From Selenomonas sp. oral taxon 920 (GTDB taxonomy: Bacteria > Bacillota > Negativicutes > Selenomonadales > Selenomonadaceae), in NCBI RefSeq assembly GCF_001717585.1, contig NZ_CP017042.1, positions 1,704,501-1,768,500 on the forward strand: a stretch of DNA of 64,000 bases, in the 5' to 3' direction. The notes under the pieces were generated by a model. That model had not been told where the DNA came from, searched no databases, and saw only the letters and a list, made by a program, of their open reading frames with translations. The position numbers and the translations under genes were made by a program. Shown here piece after piece: positions 1-9,794 of the stretch (within the stretch, counting starts at the first letter, position 1; every line of letters begins with the position of its first letter).

Positions 1-2
1 CC

Positions 3-308
3 GAGGATGCCGCCTACTTCGAAGCACAAGCGCTGCGCAATCAGGGACGCTCTACGAATTTCACTCCCGACATCACGCTTGCCGCTGAGGGGCTTCCGAG
101 TCTCGTCGACCTCTGGGATACGAGCAACGCTGCACGCGCACGTGCAAAGCAGAACCTCTGGCTCGGCATTCTCTTTCTCCTCCTCTTCTCGCCCACTGCA
201 GCAGGAGTATTCAGTTTCCTCGGCGTTGCAGCGCTCCCCTATCAATTTGTGGGAGGTGCCCTTATTTTCTTCCTTGTTCTGCTTGTTGTGAACGCGCTTC
301 GGGAATGA
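3..308 (+). CDS. C-terminal fragment of a P-type cation ATPase-like membrane protein (5' end outside window)
   Basis: The reading frame is open from the window edge to a TGA at 306-308, giving the last 101 residues of a protein. An Asp-Ile-Thr-Leu-Ala-Ala segment is followed by a Leu-Trp-Asp stretch, a basic R-A-R-A-K-Q-N-L-W motif, then two hydrophobic segments and a final Val-Val-Asn-Ala-Leu-Arg. This order resembles the end of heavy-metal (P1B) ATPases, where an RQN motif leads into the last two membrane helices and a V-x-N-A-L-R end. The phosphorylation site and the ATP-binding domain are outside the window, so the metal cannot be guessed. The assignment rests on this C-terminal resemblance alone and is tentative. 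A strong promoter for cydA follows, so this gene probably ends its own transcript. Confidence 0.4.
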   Translation, partial: EDAAYFEAQALRNQGRSTNFTPDITLAAEGLPSLVDLWDTSNAARARAKQNLWLGILFLLLFSPTAAGVFSFLGVAALPYQFVGGALIFFLVLLVVNALRE

Positions 309-354
309 AAGCAACAAATATCTATTCCTATATAAGTAAAAATATTCATCTAAC

Positions 355-383
355 TTGTATTTCATTTTAACCTATGATATAAT
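355..383 (+). promoter_or_regulatory. sigma-A promoter of the cyd operon
   Basis: TTGTAT (355-360) and TATAAT (378-383) are separated by 17 bases, close to the ideal vegetative promoter. The start of transcription would be near 390, about 80 bases before cydA. Confidence 0.8.
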
Positions 384-400
384 TCACCGAATCAAGGGCT

Positions 401-441
401 TTTGTCGCAATCCGTGTGACAAAGGGCGGTGATATTATCAC
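401..441 (+). promoter_or_regulatory. Two palindromes in the cyd leader, candidate operators
   Basis: TTTGTCGCA at 401-409 is answered by TGTGACAAA at 415-423 across a 5-base spacer, with one mismatch. A second perfect palindrome, GTGATATTATCAC, lies at 429-441. Both fall after the predicted start point and before the ribosome binding site, which is where a roadblock repressor would bind. The second contains GTGA and TCAC half-sites as in Rex or CRP/FNR sites, but with 5 rather than 6 bases between them. The regulator is not identified. Confidence 0.45.
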
Positions 442-469
442 AGGTTTTATTTTTAGGAGGGGTTTGGAA

Positions 470-1840
470 ATGGAAGAAGTGCTGCTGTCACGATGGCAGT
501 TTGCAATCACCACCATCTATCACTTTCTCTTCGTCCCCGTCACCCTCGGCATGGCGATCTTCGTCGCCCTGCTCGAGACGTGCTACGTGAAGACGAAGAG
601 ACCGGAATGGAAGAAGACCTGCCGAAAGCTGCTGCATTTCTTCGGCACGCTCTTTCTCATCAACTTTGCGATGGGTGTCGCTACCGGTCTGGTGCAGGAA
701 TTCCAGTTCGGCATGAACTGGTCGGAGTACGCTCGCTTCATGGGTGATATCTTCGGTGCACCGCTCGCACTCGAAGCACTTACGGCGTTCTTCCTCGAGT
801 CGACGTTCCTCGGCATCTGGATGTTCGGCTGGGACAAGCTGTCCGAAAAGGCACACTGCGCGTGTATCTGGCTCGTCGCGATCGGCAGCAACCTGTCGGC
901 ATTCTGGATTCTCGTTGCCAACTCCTTCATGCAGCACCCCGTCGGCTACACGATCGCCAACGGACGCGCAGAGATGGCAAACTTCTTTGAACTCATCACG
1001 AACCACTATATCCTCGGTGAGCAGTCGCACACGCTCTTCGCGGGCATCACAACGGCAGGCTTCGTCATCATGGCGGTCTCGGCATGGAAGCTGCTCCACG
1101 ACGAGGAGTCGCGCTACGCCTTTACACAGGCGATCAAGGCGGGTGCAATCTACACCATCGTCGGCGTCATCGGCGTCATCATGAGCGGACATTTCCACAC
1201 GCAGTACCTTGCACAGGCAAGTCCGATGAAGCTTGCGGCAATGGAGGCGCTCTGGGAGACGGAGGATCCCGCCCCGTTCGCCGTGCTCGCCTATCCAAAC
1301 ATGGAGAAGGGGCATAACGACTTTGAGATCACGATTCCCTATATGTTCACCATCATGGTGCATGACAACATCAAGGGCGAGGTGCGCGGCATCAACGACC
1401 TCCAGAAGGAAGCGGTCGAGAAGTTCGGCCCGGGCGACTACCGTCCGCACGTAACGATGCTCTTCTACTCCTTCCGTGCGATGGTCGGCGCCGGATTCTT
1501 CATGGTACTTGTCTCGCTTGTCGTATTCTACCTGGCAAAAAAGGACAAGCTGTTCTCGGCAAAGAAGCTGCTCTATGCGCTCCCGTGGCTTGTCATCGTT
1601 CCTTTTATTGCGAATTCCTGCGGCTGGATCGTTGCGGAGATGGGTCGTCAGCCGTGGCTTGTCATGGGGCTGCAGAAAACCATTGACGGCGTGTCGCCGA
1701 ACCTCAGCGCAGGAGAGATCATGTTTACAATGATCGGCTTCACCGTGCTCTATCTGCTGCTCATCATCACGGCACTCTACATAGCCTTCCGCTTCATCCG
1801 CCGCACGCAGATCACACCTGCCATCGAAGGAGGAAAGTAA
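470..1840 (+). CDS. cydA: Cytochrome bd ubiquinol/menaquinol oxidase subunit I
   Basis: Haem-bearing subunit of the terminal oxidase that reduces O2 to water with electrons from the quinol pool; a multi-pass inner-membrane protein. The start is the ATG at 470, preceded by AGGAGG at 455-460; an in-frame ATG at 416 lies in the operator region and has no ribosome binding site. The 456-residue protein opens with S-R-W-Q-F and a His near residue 18 (the b595 ligand position) and contains the family motif GRQPW at about 392-396. It is shorter than the roughly 520-residue enterobacterial protein, as expected for the short Q-loop type. cydB follows 2 bases after the stop. High oxygen affinity fits an oxygen-scavenging role in an anaerobe. 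Confidence 0.95.
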   Translation: MEEVLLSRWQFAITTIYHFLFVPVTLGMAIFVALLETCYVKTKRPEWKKTCRKLLHFFGTLFLINFAMGVATGLVQEFQFGMNWSEYARFMGDIFGAPLALEALTAFFLESTFLGIWMFGWDKLSEKAHCACIWLVAIGSNLSAFWILVANSFMQHPVGYTIANGRAEMANFFELITNHYILGEQSHTLFAGITTAGFVIMAVSAWKLLHDEESRYAFTQAIKAGAIYTIVGVIGVIMSGHFHTQYLAQASPMKLAAMEALWETEDPAPFAVLAYPNMEKGHNDFEITIPYMFTIMVHDNIKGEVRGINDLQKEAVEKFGPGDYRPHVTMLFYSFRAMVGAGFFMVLVSLVVFYLAKKDKLFSAKKLLYALPWLVIVPFIANSCGWIVAEMGRQPWLVMGLQKTIDGVSPNLSAGEIMFTMIGFTVLYLLLIITALYIAFRFIRRTQITPAIEGGK

Positions 1841-1842
1841 GC

Positions 1843-2859
<1,017 letters not shown>

Positions 2860-2864
2860 TCACA

Positions 2865-4511
2865 ATGAAAAAAAAGAAGTCCTTTCTACTCTCTGCACTG
2901 CATACTGAACGGAATACGCTTCTCATGCGCACGGCGATCGAACTCCTCCACGGAGGACTCGTCATCACAGCGGCATGGGAGACTGCCGTTATTGTGAATG
3001 TGGTATTCATGGAGCACGGCGGACTTGCAAAAACAGCATCAGATCTTCTGATGCTGTTTTTGTGCGTTCTCTCGATGGCGTTCCTGCGTCTGCCGAAAGG
3101 TCGCATCGAGTCGCAGCTCTCCCATCTGCTGCGGCTCTCCGCACGCACCGCTCTGCACAAGGCAATGCTCCTCTCCGGGCGCAGCTCCGCGGGCGCACTG
3201 ACGCTCACACTCGAACGCACGGATGCGCTCGATCCCTTCTTCCACACGGTAGTGCCGACGATGATCTCGGGTGCTGTGCTGATCCCGCTGATTCTCATCG
3301 TAACGGTGTTTGCTGATCCCCTATCCGCCCTGCTCTTCCTCGTAACGCTGCCGATTGCGCCGTTCCTTCTCTTTCTCATCGGCAGGGCGACGCGCCGCGC
3401 GAGCGAGCGGCAGTGGGACAAGATGCAGGCACTCACGGACGGATTCGGCGAACTCGTGCGCGCGGCAATGACACTCAAGATCTTTCGCCGCACGGATGCC
3501 GAGGGTGCACATCTCGCGCAAATGAGCCATGCCTTTGCTGAGGCGTCCCTCTCCGTCCTGCGCCTTGCCTTCGTCTCCGCGTTCGCCCTCGAGCTGATTA
3601 CAACACTCTCGATTGCACTGATTGCCGTTTCCATCGGTCTGCGTCTCTTGGACGGCATGATGGAGTTTCAAACGGCGTTCTTCGTGCTCATTCTCGCTCC
3701 GCTCTTCTATCAGCCTCTGCGCGAGGGCGGAATCGCTTTTCACGCGGCGATGGATGCAAAGACGGCAGAGACGGCACTCACCCCCTATCTGAATCTCTCC
3801 TCCCCCATGGACGGGCCGCGCAGTCAGATCCTGTCACCGCCCGCCGTACGTACGGAACAACTTTCCTACCGCTATCCGCTGACTGCAGAAGAGGTGCTCA
3901 CCGATCTGACCCTCTCCTTCCCTGCGGGCAAAGCCACCGTACTCGCGGGCGCGAGCGGCATCGGCAAATCCACGCTGCTGCTCCTCCTCACTGGGCAAAT
4001 TGCGCCGACTGAGGGAAAGATTCTGCTCGCGGACGGAGCGGGGACTGCGAACGTATTTGACCTCACGCATCTTTCGGAAAATACACGCACAAATCTCATC
4101 ACATATGTGCCGCAGGAGCCGCATATCTTTACGGCAAGCCTTTCCGAGAACGTCAGTCTTTGGCTCGGCAACGCTTCGGACGAAGCCGTCATCGAGGCAC
4201 TCGAAGCGGCTGCACTCGGAGACTTCGTGTGCGCCCTGCCCGAGGGACTTCGGACACCTCTTGGACAGGGCGGACATCCCCTTTCTGCCGGACAGCGCCA
4301 CCGTCTCGGGCTTGCACGCGCGTTTTTCCAGAACCGCCCCATTGTCCTCCTCGACGAGGTGACAGCGGGACTGGACGAAGAGACAGAAGCCGTAATCATT
4401 CATGCACTGACGCGCTTTGCCCATCACCGCACGCTGATTCTGACATCGCACCGTCCCGCCCTTATCACATGGGCAGATCATGTCATCACATTAGGAGGTG
4501 AGCACGCATGA
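2865..4511 (+). CDS. cydD: Thiol reductant ABC exporter, CydD subunit
   Basis: Half-transporter of the CydDC heterodimer, which exports cysteine and glutathione and is needed to assemble cytochrome bd. The 548 residues form an N-terminal six-helix membrane domain (about 1-300) and a C-terminal ATPase domain. Walker A G-A-S-G-I-G-K-S-T lies at about 361-369, the signature L-S-A-G-Q near 473 and Walker B I-V-L-L-D-E near 492. The ATPase domain is canonical except for Ala at the second position of the signature. Position directly after cydAB and before a second half-transporter fixes the identity. The 3' end overlaps cydC by 4 bases. Confidence 0.9.
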   Translation: MKKKKSFLLSALHTERNTLLMRTAIELLHGGLVITAAWETAVIVNVVFMEHGGLAKTASDLLMLFLCVLSMAFLRLPKGRIESQLSHLLRLSARTALHKAMLLSGRSSAGALTLTLERTDALDPFFHTVVPTMISGAVLIPLILIVTVFADPLSALLFLVTLPIAPFLLFLIGRATRRASERQWDKMQALTDGFGELVRAAMTLKIFRRTDAEGAHLAQMSHAFAEASLSVLRLAFVSAFALELITTLSIALIAVSIGLRLLDGMMEFQTAFFVLILAPLFYQPLREGGIAFHAAMDAKTAETALTPYLNLSSPMDGPRSQILSPPAVRTEQLSYRYPLTAEEVLTDLTLSFPAGKATVLAGASGIGKSTLLLLLTGQIAPTEGKILLADGAGTANVFDLTHLSENTRTNLITYVPQEPHIFTASLSENVSLWLGNASDEAVIEALEAAALGDFVCALPEGLRTPLGQGGHPLSAGQRHRLGLARAFFQNRPIVLLDEVTAGLDEETEAVIIHALTRFAHHRTLILTSHRPALITWADHVITLGGEHA

Positions 4512-6118
4512 CCGCACTTGTTCGTCTGCTCGCAATCGCAGCACCGTCAAAGGCATTGCCCGCACTCCTTGCGGGTGTTCTCGCGGCCGCCTCGGGCATC
4601 GCGCTCATCGGTACAGCTGCGTGGATCATTGCAAGCGCGGCGCTGCAGCCGCCACTGTCTGCACTCGCGCTCGCAATCACATTGGTGCGCGCATGCGGCA
4701 TTGGTCGTGCTGTCTTTCGCTACCTCGACCGTCTGCTCTCCCATCGCCTTGCATTCGCCTGTTACGAGGACTTGCAGCAGGCGACCTATCGCCGCTCTGC
4801 TGCAGCAATCCCCTTGCGGGAGGGAAATGTCCGCGAAGGCGCGTTTCTGCACGATCTCCTCACAGGCTGCGATATCCTGCGCGACTTCTACCTGCGCACC
4901 GTTCCGCAGCCCCTGATTGCGGGGATGCTAACTGCTGTGACCTGCGCGGCACTCCTGCCGCTCAGTCCGTGGGGTGCACTCCTCATCACATTTCTCTATC
5001 TCCTGCATCTTGCACTCCCCCACCTTCTGCGCGAAACAGATCTGCGCACAGAGAGCACCGCCTATCGGGAAATTTTACTCGACCGCCTCGACGGACGTGC
5101 TGAGCTCGCGGCAGCAGGTACGCTCTCACGGGCACAGAGACAGCTCGATCGGGCAGCGGAGGATTTTCAGCGCAGCCAGAATGACAAACGCACGAAACGC
5201 GAGCGTCTCTTCACCCTGCTCGATGTCCTGCGGGTCACGGTCTGGGTCACTATGATTATCCTCCTGCTGCCGCACGTTGCAGACGGTGCTCTGACGGGCG
5301 TGCAGTACGCCGTCTGGGTGCTCGTCCTCGAAGCCGTACTCAGCGAGTACCGTCCCCTGCCTGCCGCGAGCCTCGGCACGGTGGAAGCCGTGCGCGCGGC
5401 AGAGACGATCCTGCCGGCAAGAACGGAAAGTGCCGCAACAGGCGCACTGCCATCCGCTCCCGCATACAGGGAGAACGCCCCTCTGATCGCAGCAAATAGT
5501 CTCAGCTTTGGCTACCATGCCTCCGTTCCCATTGTGAACAAGCTGTCGTTCACGATTCGACGCGGCGAGCATACGGCACTCATTGGTGAGAGCGGTGCGG
5601 GCAAGACTACACTTGCAAGCCTCCTGCTGCGCCTTTGGGAACCCGATGGCGGCGACATTCGCTATTGCGGCGTTCCACATACGGAACTTTCTCCTGAAGA
5701 AGCCCGCACCCTATTCGGTGCCTCGCTGCAGGGGAGTTATCTCTTCAGCACATCGACGCGCGACAACTTTCTGCGTCTGCATGCGCATATGGACGAGCAG
5801 AGGATGTGGCAGGCACTTGAGACGGCACAGCTCGCCGATGTTGTGCGGGCGCTCCCCGCAGGGCTTGACGAGCCGCTCGGTGCAAATGCCGCACGTCTCT
5901 CGGGCGGACAGCGCAGCCGTCTGCTCACTGCCCTTGCTCTTGCTTCAGACGCGCCAATCCTCCTGCTTGATGAGCCGACGGCAGGGCTGGATGCCGTACG
6001 CGGGGAGCGATTGATTGCCGCCGTTCTGGAGGAGCTTGATGCACGCGGCGGCACCCTCATTGTCATCACGCACGATCTCCCCCTCCTAGACCGTATGAAA
6101 CAGGTGATAGAATTATGA
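4508..6118 (+). CDS. cydC: Thiol reductant ABC exporter, CydC subunit
   Basis: Partner of CydD in the heterodimeric inner-membrane ABC exporter. It has 536 residues: an N-terminal membrane domain of six predicted helices, then an ATPase domain with Walker A G-E-S-G-A-G-K-T-T at about 359, signature L-S-G-G-Q near 463 and Walker B I-L-L-L-D-E-P. The start ATG overlaps the end of cydD (ATGA arrangement) and an AGGAGG lies just upstream inside cydD. The stop overlaps the start of the next gene in the same manner, so five genes are translationally coupled. Confidence 0.9.
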   Translation: MTALVRLLAIAAPSKALPALLAGVLAAASGIALIGTAAWIIASAALQPPLSALALAITLVRACGIGRAVFRYLDRLLSHRLAFACYEDLQQATYRRSAAAIPLREGNVREGAFLHDLLTGCDILRDFYLRTVPQPLIAGMLTAVTCAALLPLSPWGALLITFLYLLHLALPHLLRETDLRTESTAYREILLDRLDGRAELAAAGTLSRAQRQLDRAAEDFQRSQNDKRTKRERLFTLLDVLRVTVWVTMIILLLPHVADGALTGVQYAVWVLVLEAVLSEYRPLPAASLGTVEAVRAAETILPARTESAATGALPSAPAYRENAPLIAANSLSFGYHASVPIVNKLSFTIRRGEHTALIGESGAGKTTLASLLLRLWEPDGGDIRYCGVPHTELSPEEARTLFGASLQGSYLFSTSTRDNFLRLHAHMDEQRMWQALETAQLADVVRALPAGLDEPLGANAARLSGGQRSRLLTALALASDAPILLLDEPTAGLDAVRGERLIAAVLEELDARGGTLIVITHDLPLLDRMKQVIEL

Positions 6119-6831
6119 CAGAAGAACGCTTTCACGAACTCATTCACGTTGTTTTGGATCGCCTCGGCGCGGCAGCTCCGCCTCACGATCTCTTTGCAGG
6201 AGGCGTGCAGGACTGGCACGCACGCGCACGCCTCGCCCACTTCCTCGCTCAGGAGGAGGAATATCGCAGCGATGCTCTCACACTTTTTCAGAGTGTCATC
6301 GATGCAGAGCCGAACGAGGAGCTTTCACAGGATGTGGAGGAAAAGGTCTATGCCATGCAGGGGCTGAGTGCGCTCGAAGCTGCGGAAAAGGAATCGCAGG
6401 AAGCCGCGCTTGAGCATATCAATCTCGCAATCGAATGCGCCGAGTCCACAGACTTCCTCTACAAGTACATCCTGCGCGGCGAGCTCTGGGCAGATCGCTG
6501 GAATCTCATGCACAAGCTGCGCATGACCGAGGAAGCGGAGGCGGAGGCAGATGAGCGCATTGCCGCCTTCGAGGGGCTCGAAGACGCTGTCCCGCATAAC
6601 TCCTATCTCTATTACGGGTACCGCTTCAAGGCGCATCTCGCCGCAGAGCGCGGTGTCGTTCTCATCGCAAAGGACTATATGCACATGGCGATTCACGCAA
6701 TGGAGATTTCGCCCGCATATGAGCAGCCACTTGCGGATGCCTTTGCTGCAATGCATGAGAATGCGCCTTGGATCCTGCGTGAGATCGACCGCGCCACGCC
6801 GAATCCCGAGCAGCTGCATTGGGATATATAA
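6115..6831 (+). CDS. Helical-repeat (TPR-like) protein, fifth gene of the cyd operon
   Basis: A 238-residue soluble, acidic protein without signal peptide or membrane segment. Its Ala/Leu/Glu-rich helices, with pairs such as Y-A-M-Q-G-L-S-A-L-E-A-A-E, suggest a tetratricopeptide-like alpha-alpha fold, but no exact TPR consensus is visible by eye. The start overlaps the cydC stop by 4 bases (ATGA), and the bidirectional terminator after 6935 ends the operon here. The tight coupling suggests a role linked to the oxidase, such as assembly or stress signalling. That is inference; I do not recognise the family. Confidence 0.75.
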   Translation: MTEERFHELIHVVLDRLGAAAPPHDLFAGGVQDWHARARLAHFLAQEEEYRSDALTLFQSVIDAEPNEELSQDVEEKVYAMQGLSALEAAEKESQEAALEHINLAIECAESTDFLYKYILRGELWADRWNLMHKLRMTEEAEAEADERIAAFEGLEDAVPHNSYLYYGYRFKAHLAAERGVVLIAKDYMHMAIHAMEISPAYEQPLADAFAAMHENAPWILREIDRATPNPEQLHWDI

Positions 6832-6934
6832 GGAACAGCTGCACGAGGATAAAATAGTCTTCGTACAACAGCCAACTTTTCATAGGATATAATCTTCAAA
6901 AACAGAGGAAAAATCTCTCAGATCAGCTGAAAAA

Positions 6935-6980
6935 GGGGCATTACAGGCGTCTTGTGCGTCTGTAATGCCCCCAGTCTTTT
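6935..6980. terminator. Bidirectional terminator between the cyd operon and the 6979-7746 gene
   Basis: GGGGCATTACAG (6935-6946) pairs with CTGTAATGCCCC (6960-6971). T-rich tracts follow on both strands, so it can end both convergent transcripts. Confidence 0.85.
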
Positions 6981-7746
6981 ATTCGCCCAGAGCATAGAAA
7001 ATGATATGTGTACCATCATCAGAGACGGCAATTACCTTCGCCTTCGGATGATTCCAACGATCTTCAACATCCCAAATATAAAATGTAAATTCCCCACCCA
7101 AAGCCTTTCGCTCCACAGGATGCGGTGTATAGTCAAGAATCAGACGCTCCCAAAAGGGGAGTACAGCAAACCTTGGATTCTCAGACGTCTCATCAACAAT
7201 AATCTGCGGAATATCAGGCATACCAATGTCACGATCATATTTTGCGTACGCATCCTTTTGGTGCTGTGCGAACTCCGCATACTTGAGAATATTTTCCTTT
7301 GTATCGCGAAAGGAAAGATATGCTTCCCCTGTCCCCTGCCCAAATCCAACACTGCTCCAAACCTGCACATCATAAGCAGTTGCAGGAATCTCCTTCGGAA
7401 AAAAACTGTGGCGAATCCGCCCATAATTTTCTGCACCATTAGGTGGAAAATCAAGATAAAGAGAAAAACCTACAACAAGAACATATGTGCATATAACAAA
7501 TACGAACACTGGGAATCCCATCCATAAGAGTGTATTCTGCCATCCACGCCATTTCTTTGCGAGAAAATATACGATAATCGTGCTAATCCCCATCACAGCA
7601 GCAATATAAAAGTTCCATATACATAGAAACAAGGTTCCCGCTGCCCCAATAATTAAAAATTGTGCCGCTTGGTGAAAGGTATGCAGATCCTTCCAAAGAA
7701 TATGAAGCCCGCGAACAATTTCTCGGTCGATTCTCTCCATCCGCAT
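6979..7746 (-). CDS. Membrane protein of unknown function
   Basis: A 255-residue protein with a cytoplasmic N-terminal segment of about 25 residues. Two hydrophobic segments follow at about 27-60, joined by a very short turn, then a third at about 72-95. The remaining 160 residues are hydrophilic and are presumably outside the cytoplasmic membrane. I see no family motif. The ATG at 7746 has a GGGGG ribosome binding site 6 bases upstream and a good promoter at 7770-7798. The gene is more AT-rich than its neighbours, which may mark acquired DNA. It is monocistronic, between two bidirectional terminators. Confidence 0.7.
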   Translation of the reverse strand: MRMERIDREIVRGLHILWKDLHTFHQAAQFLIIGAAGTLFLCIWNFYIAAVMGISTIIVYFLAKKWRGWQNTLLWMGFPVFVFVICTYVLVVGFSLYLDFPPNGAENYGRIRHSFFPKEIPATAYDVQVWSSVGFGQGTGEAYLSFRDTKENILKYAEFAQHQKDAYAKYDRDIGMPDIPQIIVDETSENPRFAVLPFWERLILDYTPHPVERKALGGEFTFYIWDVEDRWNHPKAKVIAVSDDGTHIIFYALGE

Positions 7747-7769
7747 GATATTCCCCCTTTATTTCATAA

Positions 7770-7798
7770 ATCATACCATCCGTACGAGCAAGATGCAA
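7770..7798 (-). promoter_or_regulatory. sigma-A promoter for the 6979-7746 membrane protein gene
   Basis: Read on the minus strand, TTGCAT (7798-7793) and TATGAT (7775-7770) are separated by 17 bases, with the ATG about 24 bases after the -10 box. Confidence 0.65.
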
Positions 7799-7907
7799 CG
7801 CCGCCCCAATATGTTGTCTGACGCAGCGATCGCACATCATTACAGTAATTTTCATGCAGCAGGCACACACTATCTACAGCACCTTCGTCAATAAATCGAC
7901 ATAGAAA

Positions 7908-7959
7908 CAACGGGACTTCCGTACGAAATATCATTTTATTTCGTACGGAAGTCCCGTTT
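7908..7959. terminator. Long perfect hairpin terminator downstream of hcp
   Basis: A 19-base stem, 7910-7928 against 7939-7957 (arm ACGGGACTTCCGTACGAAA), with a short AT-rich loop. It lies 24 bases beyond the hcp stop and can terminate either strand. Confidence 0.8.
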
Positions 7960-7983
7960 GCTTATCTATGAATGTATCTTCTT

Positions 7984-9645
7984 TTACACAGCAGTGGCTT
8001 CGGGCACATTCACCTCAATGCCGAACATTGCCATATCGTCCTCAACATTCGTAATGCCGCCGATGCCGAAGGTCTCAACGAGCACCTTTGCGACGTTCGG
8101 GGAGAGGAACGCGGGGAGCGTGGGTCCGAGGTGGATGTTCTTCACGCCGAGATGGAGCAGTGCGAGGAGAACGATGACCGCCTTCTGCTCGTACCACGCA
8201 ATGTTGTACGCAATCGGGAGCTTGTTCACATCATCCAGGCCGAACACTTCCTTCAGCTTCAGCGCGATCAGCGCGAGCGAGTAAGAATCGTTGCACTGGC
8301 CCGCATCGAGCACACGCGGGATGCCGCCGATGTCGCCGAGATCCTTCTTGATATACTTGTACTTTGCGCAGCCCGCCGTGAGGATGACCGTGTCATGCGG
8401 CAGAGCCTCGGCGAACTCACTGTAGTACTCACGCGACTTCATACGGCCGTCGCAGCCTGCCATGACGACGAACTTCTTGATCGCACCGCTCTTCACCGCC
8501 TCGACGACCTTGTCCGCGACAGCAAAGACCTGCTCATGCGCGAAGCCGCCGACGATCTCGCCCGTCTCCAGCTCCGTCGGGGGCGCGCACTTCTTCGCAC
8601 ACTCGATTACAGGCGTAAAGTCCTTCTCACCGTTCACGAGCGGGATGTGCGTGCAGCCCGGCACGCCAACCGCAGCCGTCGTAAAGAGACGATCCTTATA
8701 GCTGTCCTTCGGCGGAACAACGCAGTTCGTCGTCATGAGGATCGCGCCGTTGAACTTCTCAAACTCCTCTTTCTGCAGCCACCACGCATTGCCGTAGTTG
8801 CCCACGAGGTTATCGTACTTCTTGAATGCGGGGTAGTAGTGCGCGGGGATCATCTCGCCGTGCGTATAAACATCGACGCCCGTGCCCTTCGTCTGCTCCA
8901 AGAGACGCTCAAGATCCTTGAGATCATGCCCCGAAATGAGGATGCCGGGACGATTGCGGACACCGAGCTTCACCTTTGAGATCTCGGGATGACCGTAGGT
9001 GCCCGTGTTCGCACCGTCGAGCAGAGCCATGCCCGCAACGCCCCACTTGCCCGTCTCGAGCACCAGCGCCGTCAGCGCATTGCCGTCGAGAGAGTCGTCG
9101 AGCAGCTGTGCCAGTGCGTGCTGCATGAACGCGTCGATCTCCTCGTTCTCGTATCCAAGCGCATTCGCGTGCTCGACGTAGGCGGACAGCCCCTTCAGGC
9201 CGTACGTCGTCAGCTCGCGCAGACTGCGGACATCCTCGTTCTCCGTTGCGAGCACGCCGACCGTCTTGGCCTTCGCCTCGAACTCTGCACGCGGAGCCGT
9301 CCAGTGCGCCGCCTCGGGCAGCTTCGACGCATCTGCAGCCTGCGCGAGCAGATCCGCCTTCAGCGCAAGCGTCTCCTCGATCACGTCCATGATTGCCTCG
9401 CGATCGAAGTTCGCATTCGTGATCGTAATGAAGAGGTTCATCGTCACGCGATGGTTCACCTCAATGGCAACCTTCTTGCCCGCTGCGCGCAGTGCCGTCG
9501 TCACCGCGCCGAGTCCCTTCGTCACGTAGACAAGCAGATCCTGCATCTCCGCGACATCCGGCTTCTTTCCGCAGACTCCCTGCACCGTGCAGCCCTTCCC
9601 GCCGGCTGTCTCCTGACACTGATAACAAAACATTTTAGCATCCAT
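7984..9645 (-). CDS. hcp: Hybrid-cluster protein (hydroxylamine / nitric oxide reductase)
   Basis: A cytoplasmic iron-sulfur enzyme of nitrosative-stress defence; family members reduce hydroxylamine and nitric oxide. The start is the ATG at 9645, with AAAGGAG upstream; an in-frame codon at 9720 would place the promoter inside the gene. The protein has 553 residues. Cys 7, 10, 19 and 25 follow the C-x2-C-x8-C-x5-C spacing of the class I (anaerobe-type) proximal [4Fe-4S] cluster, and later His, Glu and Cys ligands of the hybrid cluster are in the expected regions. It is monocistronic, with no reductase partner (hcr) beside it, as usual in strict anaerobes. Regulation is suggested by the palindrome at 9714-9727. 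Confidence 0.95.
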   Translation of the reverse strand: MDAKMFCYQCQETAGGKGCTVQGVCGKKPDVAEMQDLLVYVTKGLGAVTTALRAAGKKVAIEVNHRVTMNLFITITNANFDREAIMDVIEETLALKADLLAQAADASKLPEAAHWTAPRAEFEAKAKTVGVLATENEDVRSLRELTTYGLKGLSAYVEHANALGYENEEIDAFMQHALAQLLDDSLDGNALTALVLETGKWGVAGMALLDGANTGTYGHPEISKVKLGVRNRPGILISGHDLKDLERLLEQTKGTGVDVYTHGEMIPAHYYPAFKKYDNLVGNYGNAWWLQKEEFEKFNGAILMTTNCVVPPKDSYKDRLFTTAAVGVPGCTHIPLVNGEKDFTPVIECAKKCAPPTELETGEIVGGFAHEQVFAVADKVVEAVKSGAIKKFVVMAGCDGRMKSREYYSEFAEALPHDTVILTAGCAKYKYIKKDLGDIGGIPRVLDAGQCNDSYSLALIALKLKEVFGLDDVNKLPIAYNIAWYEQKAVIVLLALLHLGVKNIHLGPTLPAFLSPNVAKVLVETFGIGGITNVEDDMAMFGIEVNVPEATAV

Positions 9646-9685
9646 GAGAAACTCTCCTTTGCAATAACACACATTTGTTGCGTTG

Positions 9686-9727
9686 ATTATAGCAAAGAGC
9701 CCTCTCCATAGACGTAACATATGTTAC
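9686..9727 (-). promoter_or_regulatory. hcp promoter with a GTAACATATGTTAC palindrome
   Basis: On the minus strand a perfect TATAAT -10 box lies at 9691-9686 and no good -35 box is present. A perfect 14-base palindrome, GTAACATATGTTAC, occupies 9714-9727. Its centre (9720.5) is about 41.5 bases upstream of the predicted start point, the classic position for a class II CRP/FNR-family activator. From memory, GTAAC-N4-GTTAC is the motif proposed for HcpR in clostridia and related anaerobes. No hcpR gene lies in the window. Confidence 0.7.
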
Positions 9728-9753
9728 CAGTCAATAATCAATAGAAATTCTCA

Positions 9754-9789
9754 TTAAAATGGAGGTGCTGTCCAGCACCTCCATTTTAA
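9754..9789 (-). terminator. Terminator after the glycosyltransferase gene
   Basis: TTAAAATGGAGGTGCTG (9754-9770) pairs with CAGCACCTCCATTTTA (9773-9788). It begins about 6 bases after the frameshift-corrected stop at 9795, rather than 130 bases after the uncorrected stop at 9917. Confidence 0.75.
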
Positions 9790-9794
9790 TAAAG

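Noticed and set aside
488-1450. Long open frame on the minus strand opposite cydA
   Set aside because: It is the mirror of a GC-rich coding region, is full of Arg/Glu/His runs without domain features, and lacks a ribosome binding site.
7583-7870. Minus-strand frame overlapping the start of the 6979-7746 membrane protein gene
   Set aside because: It covers that gene's promoter and ribosome binding site and has Cys-rich, unstructured sequence; no ribosome binding site of its own.
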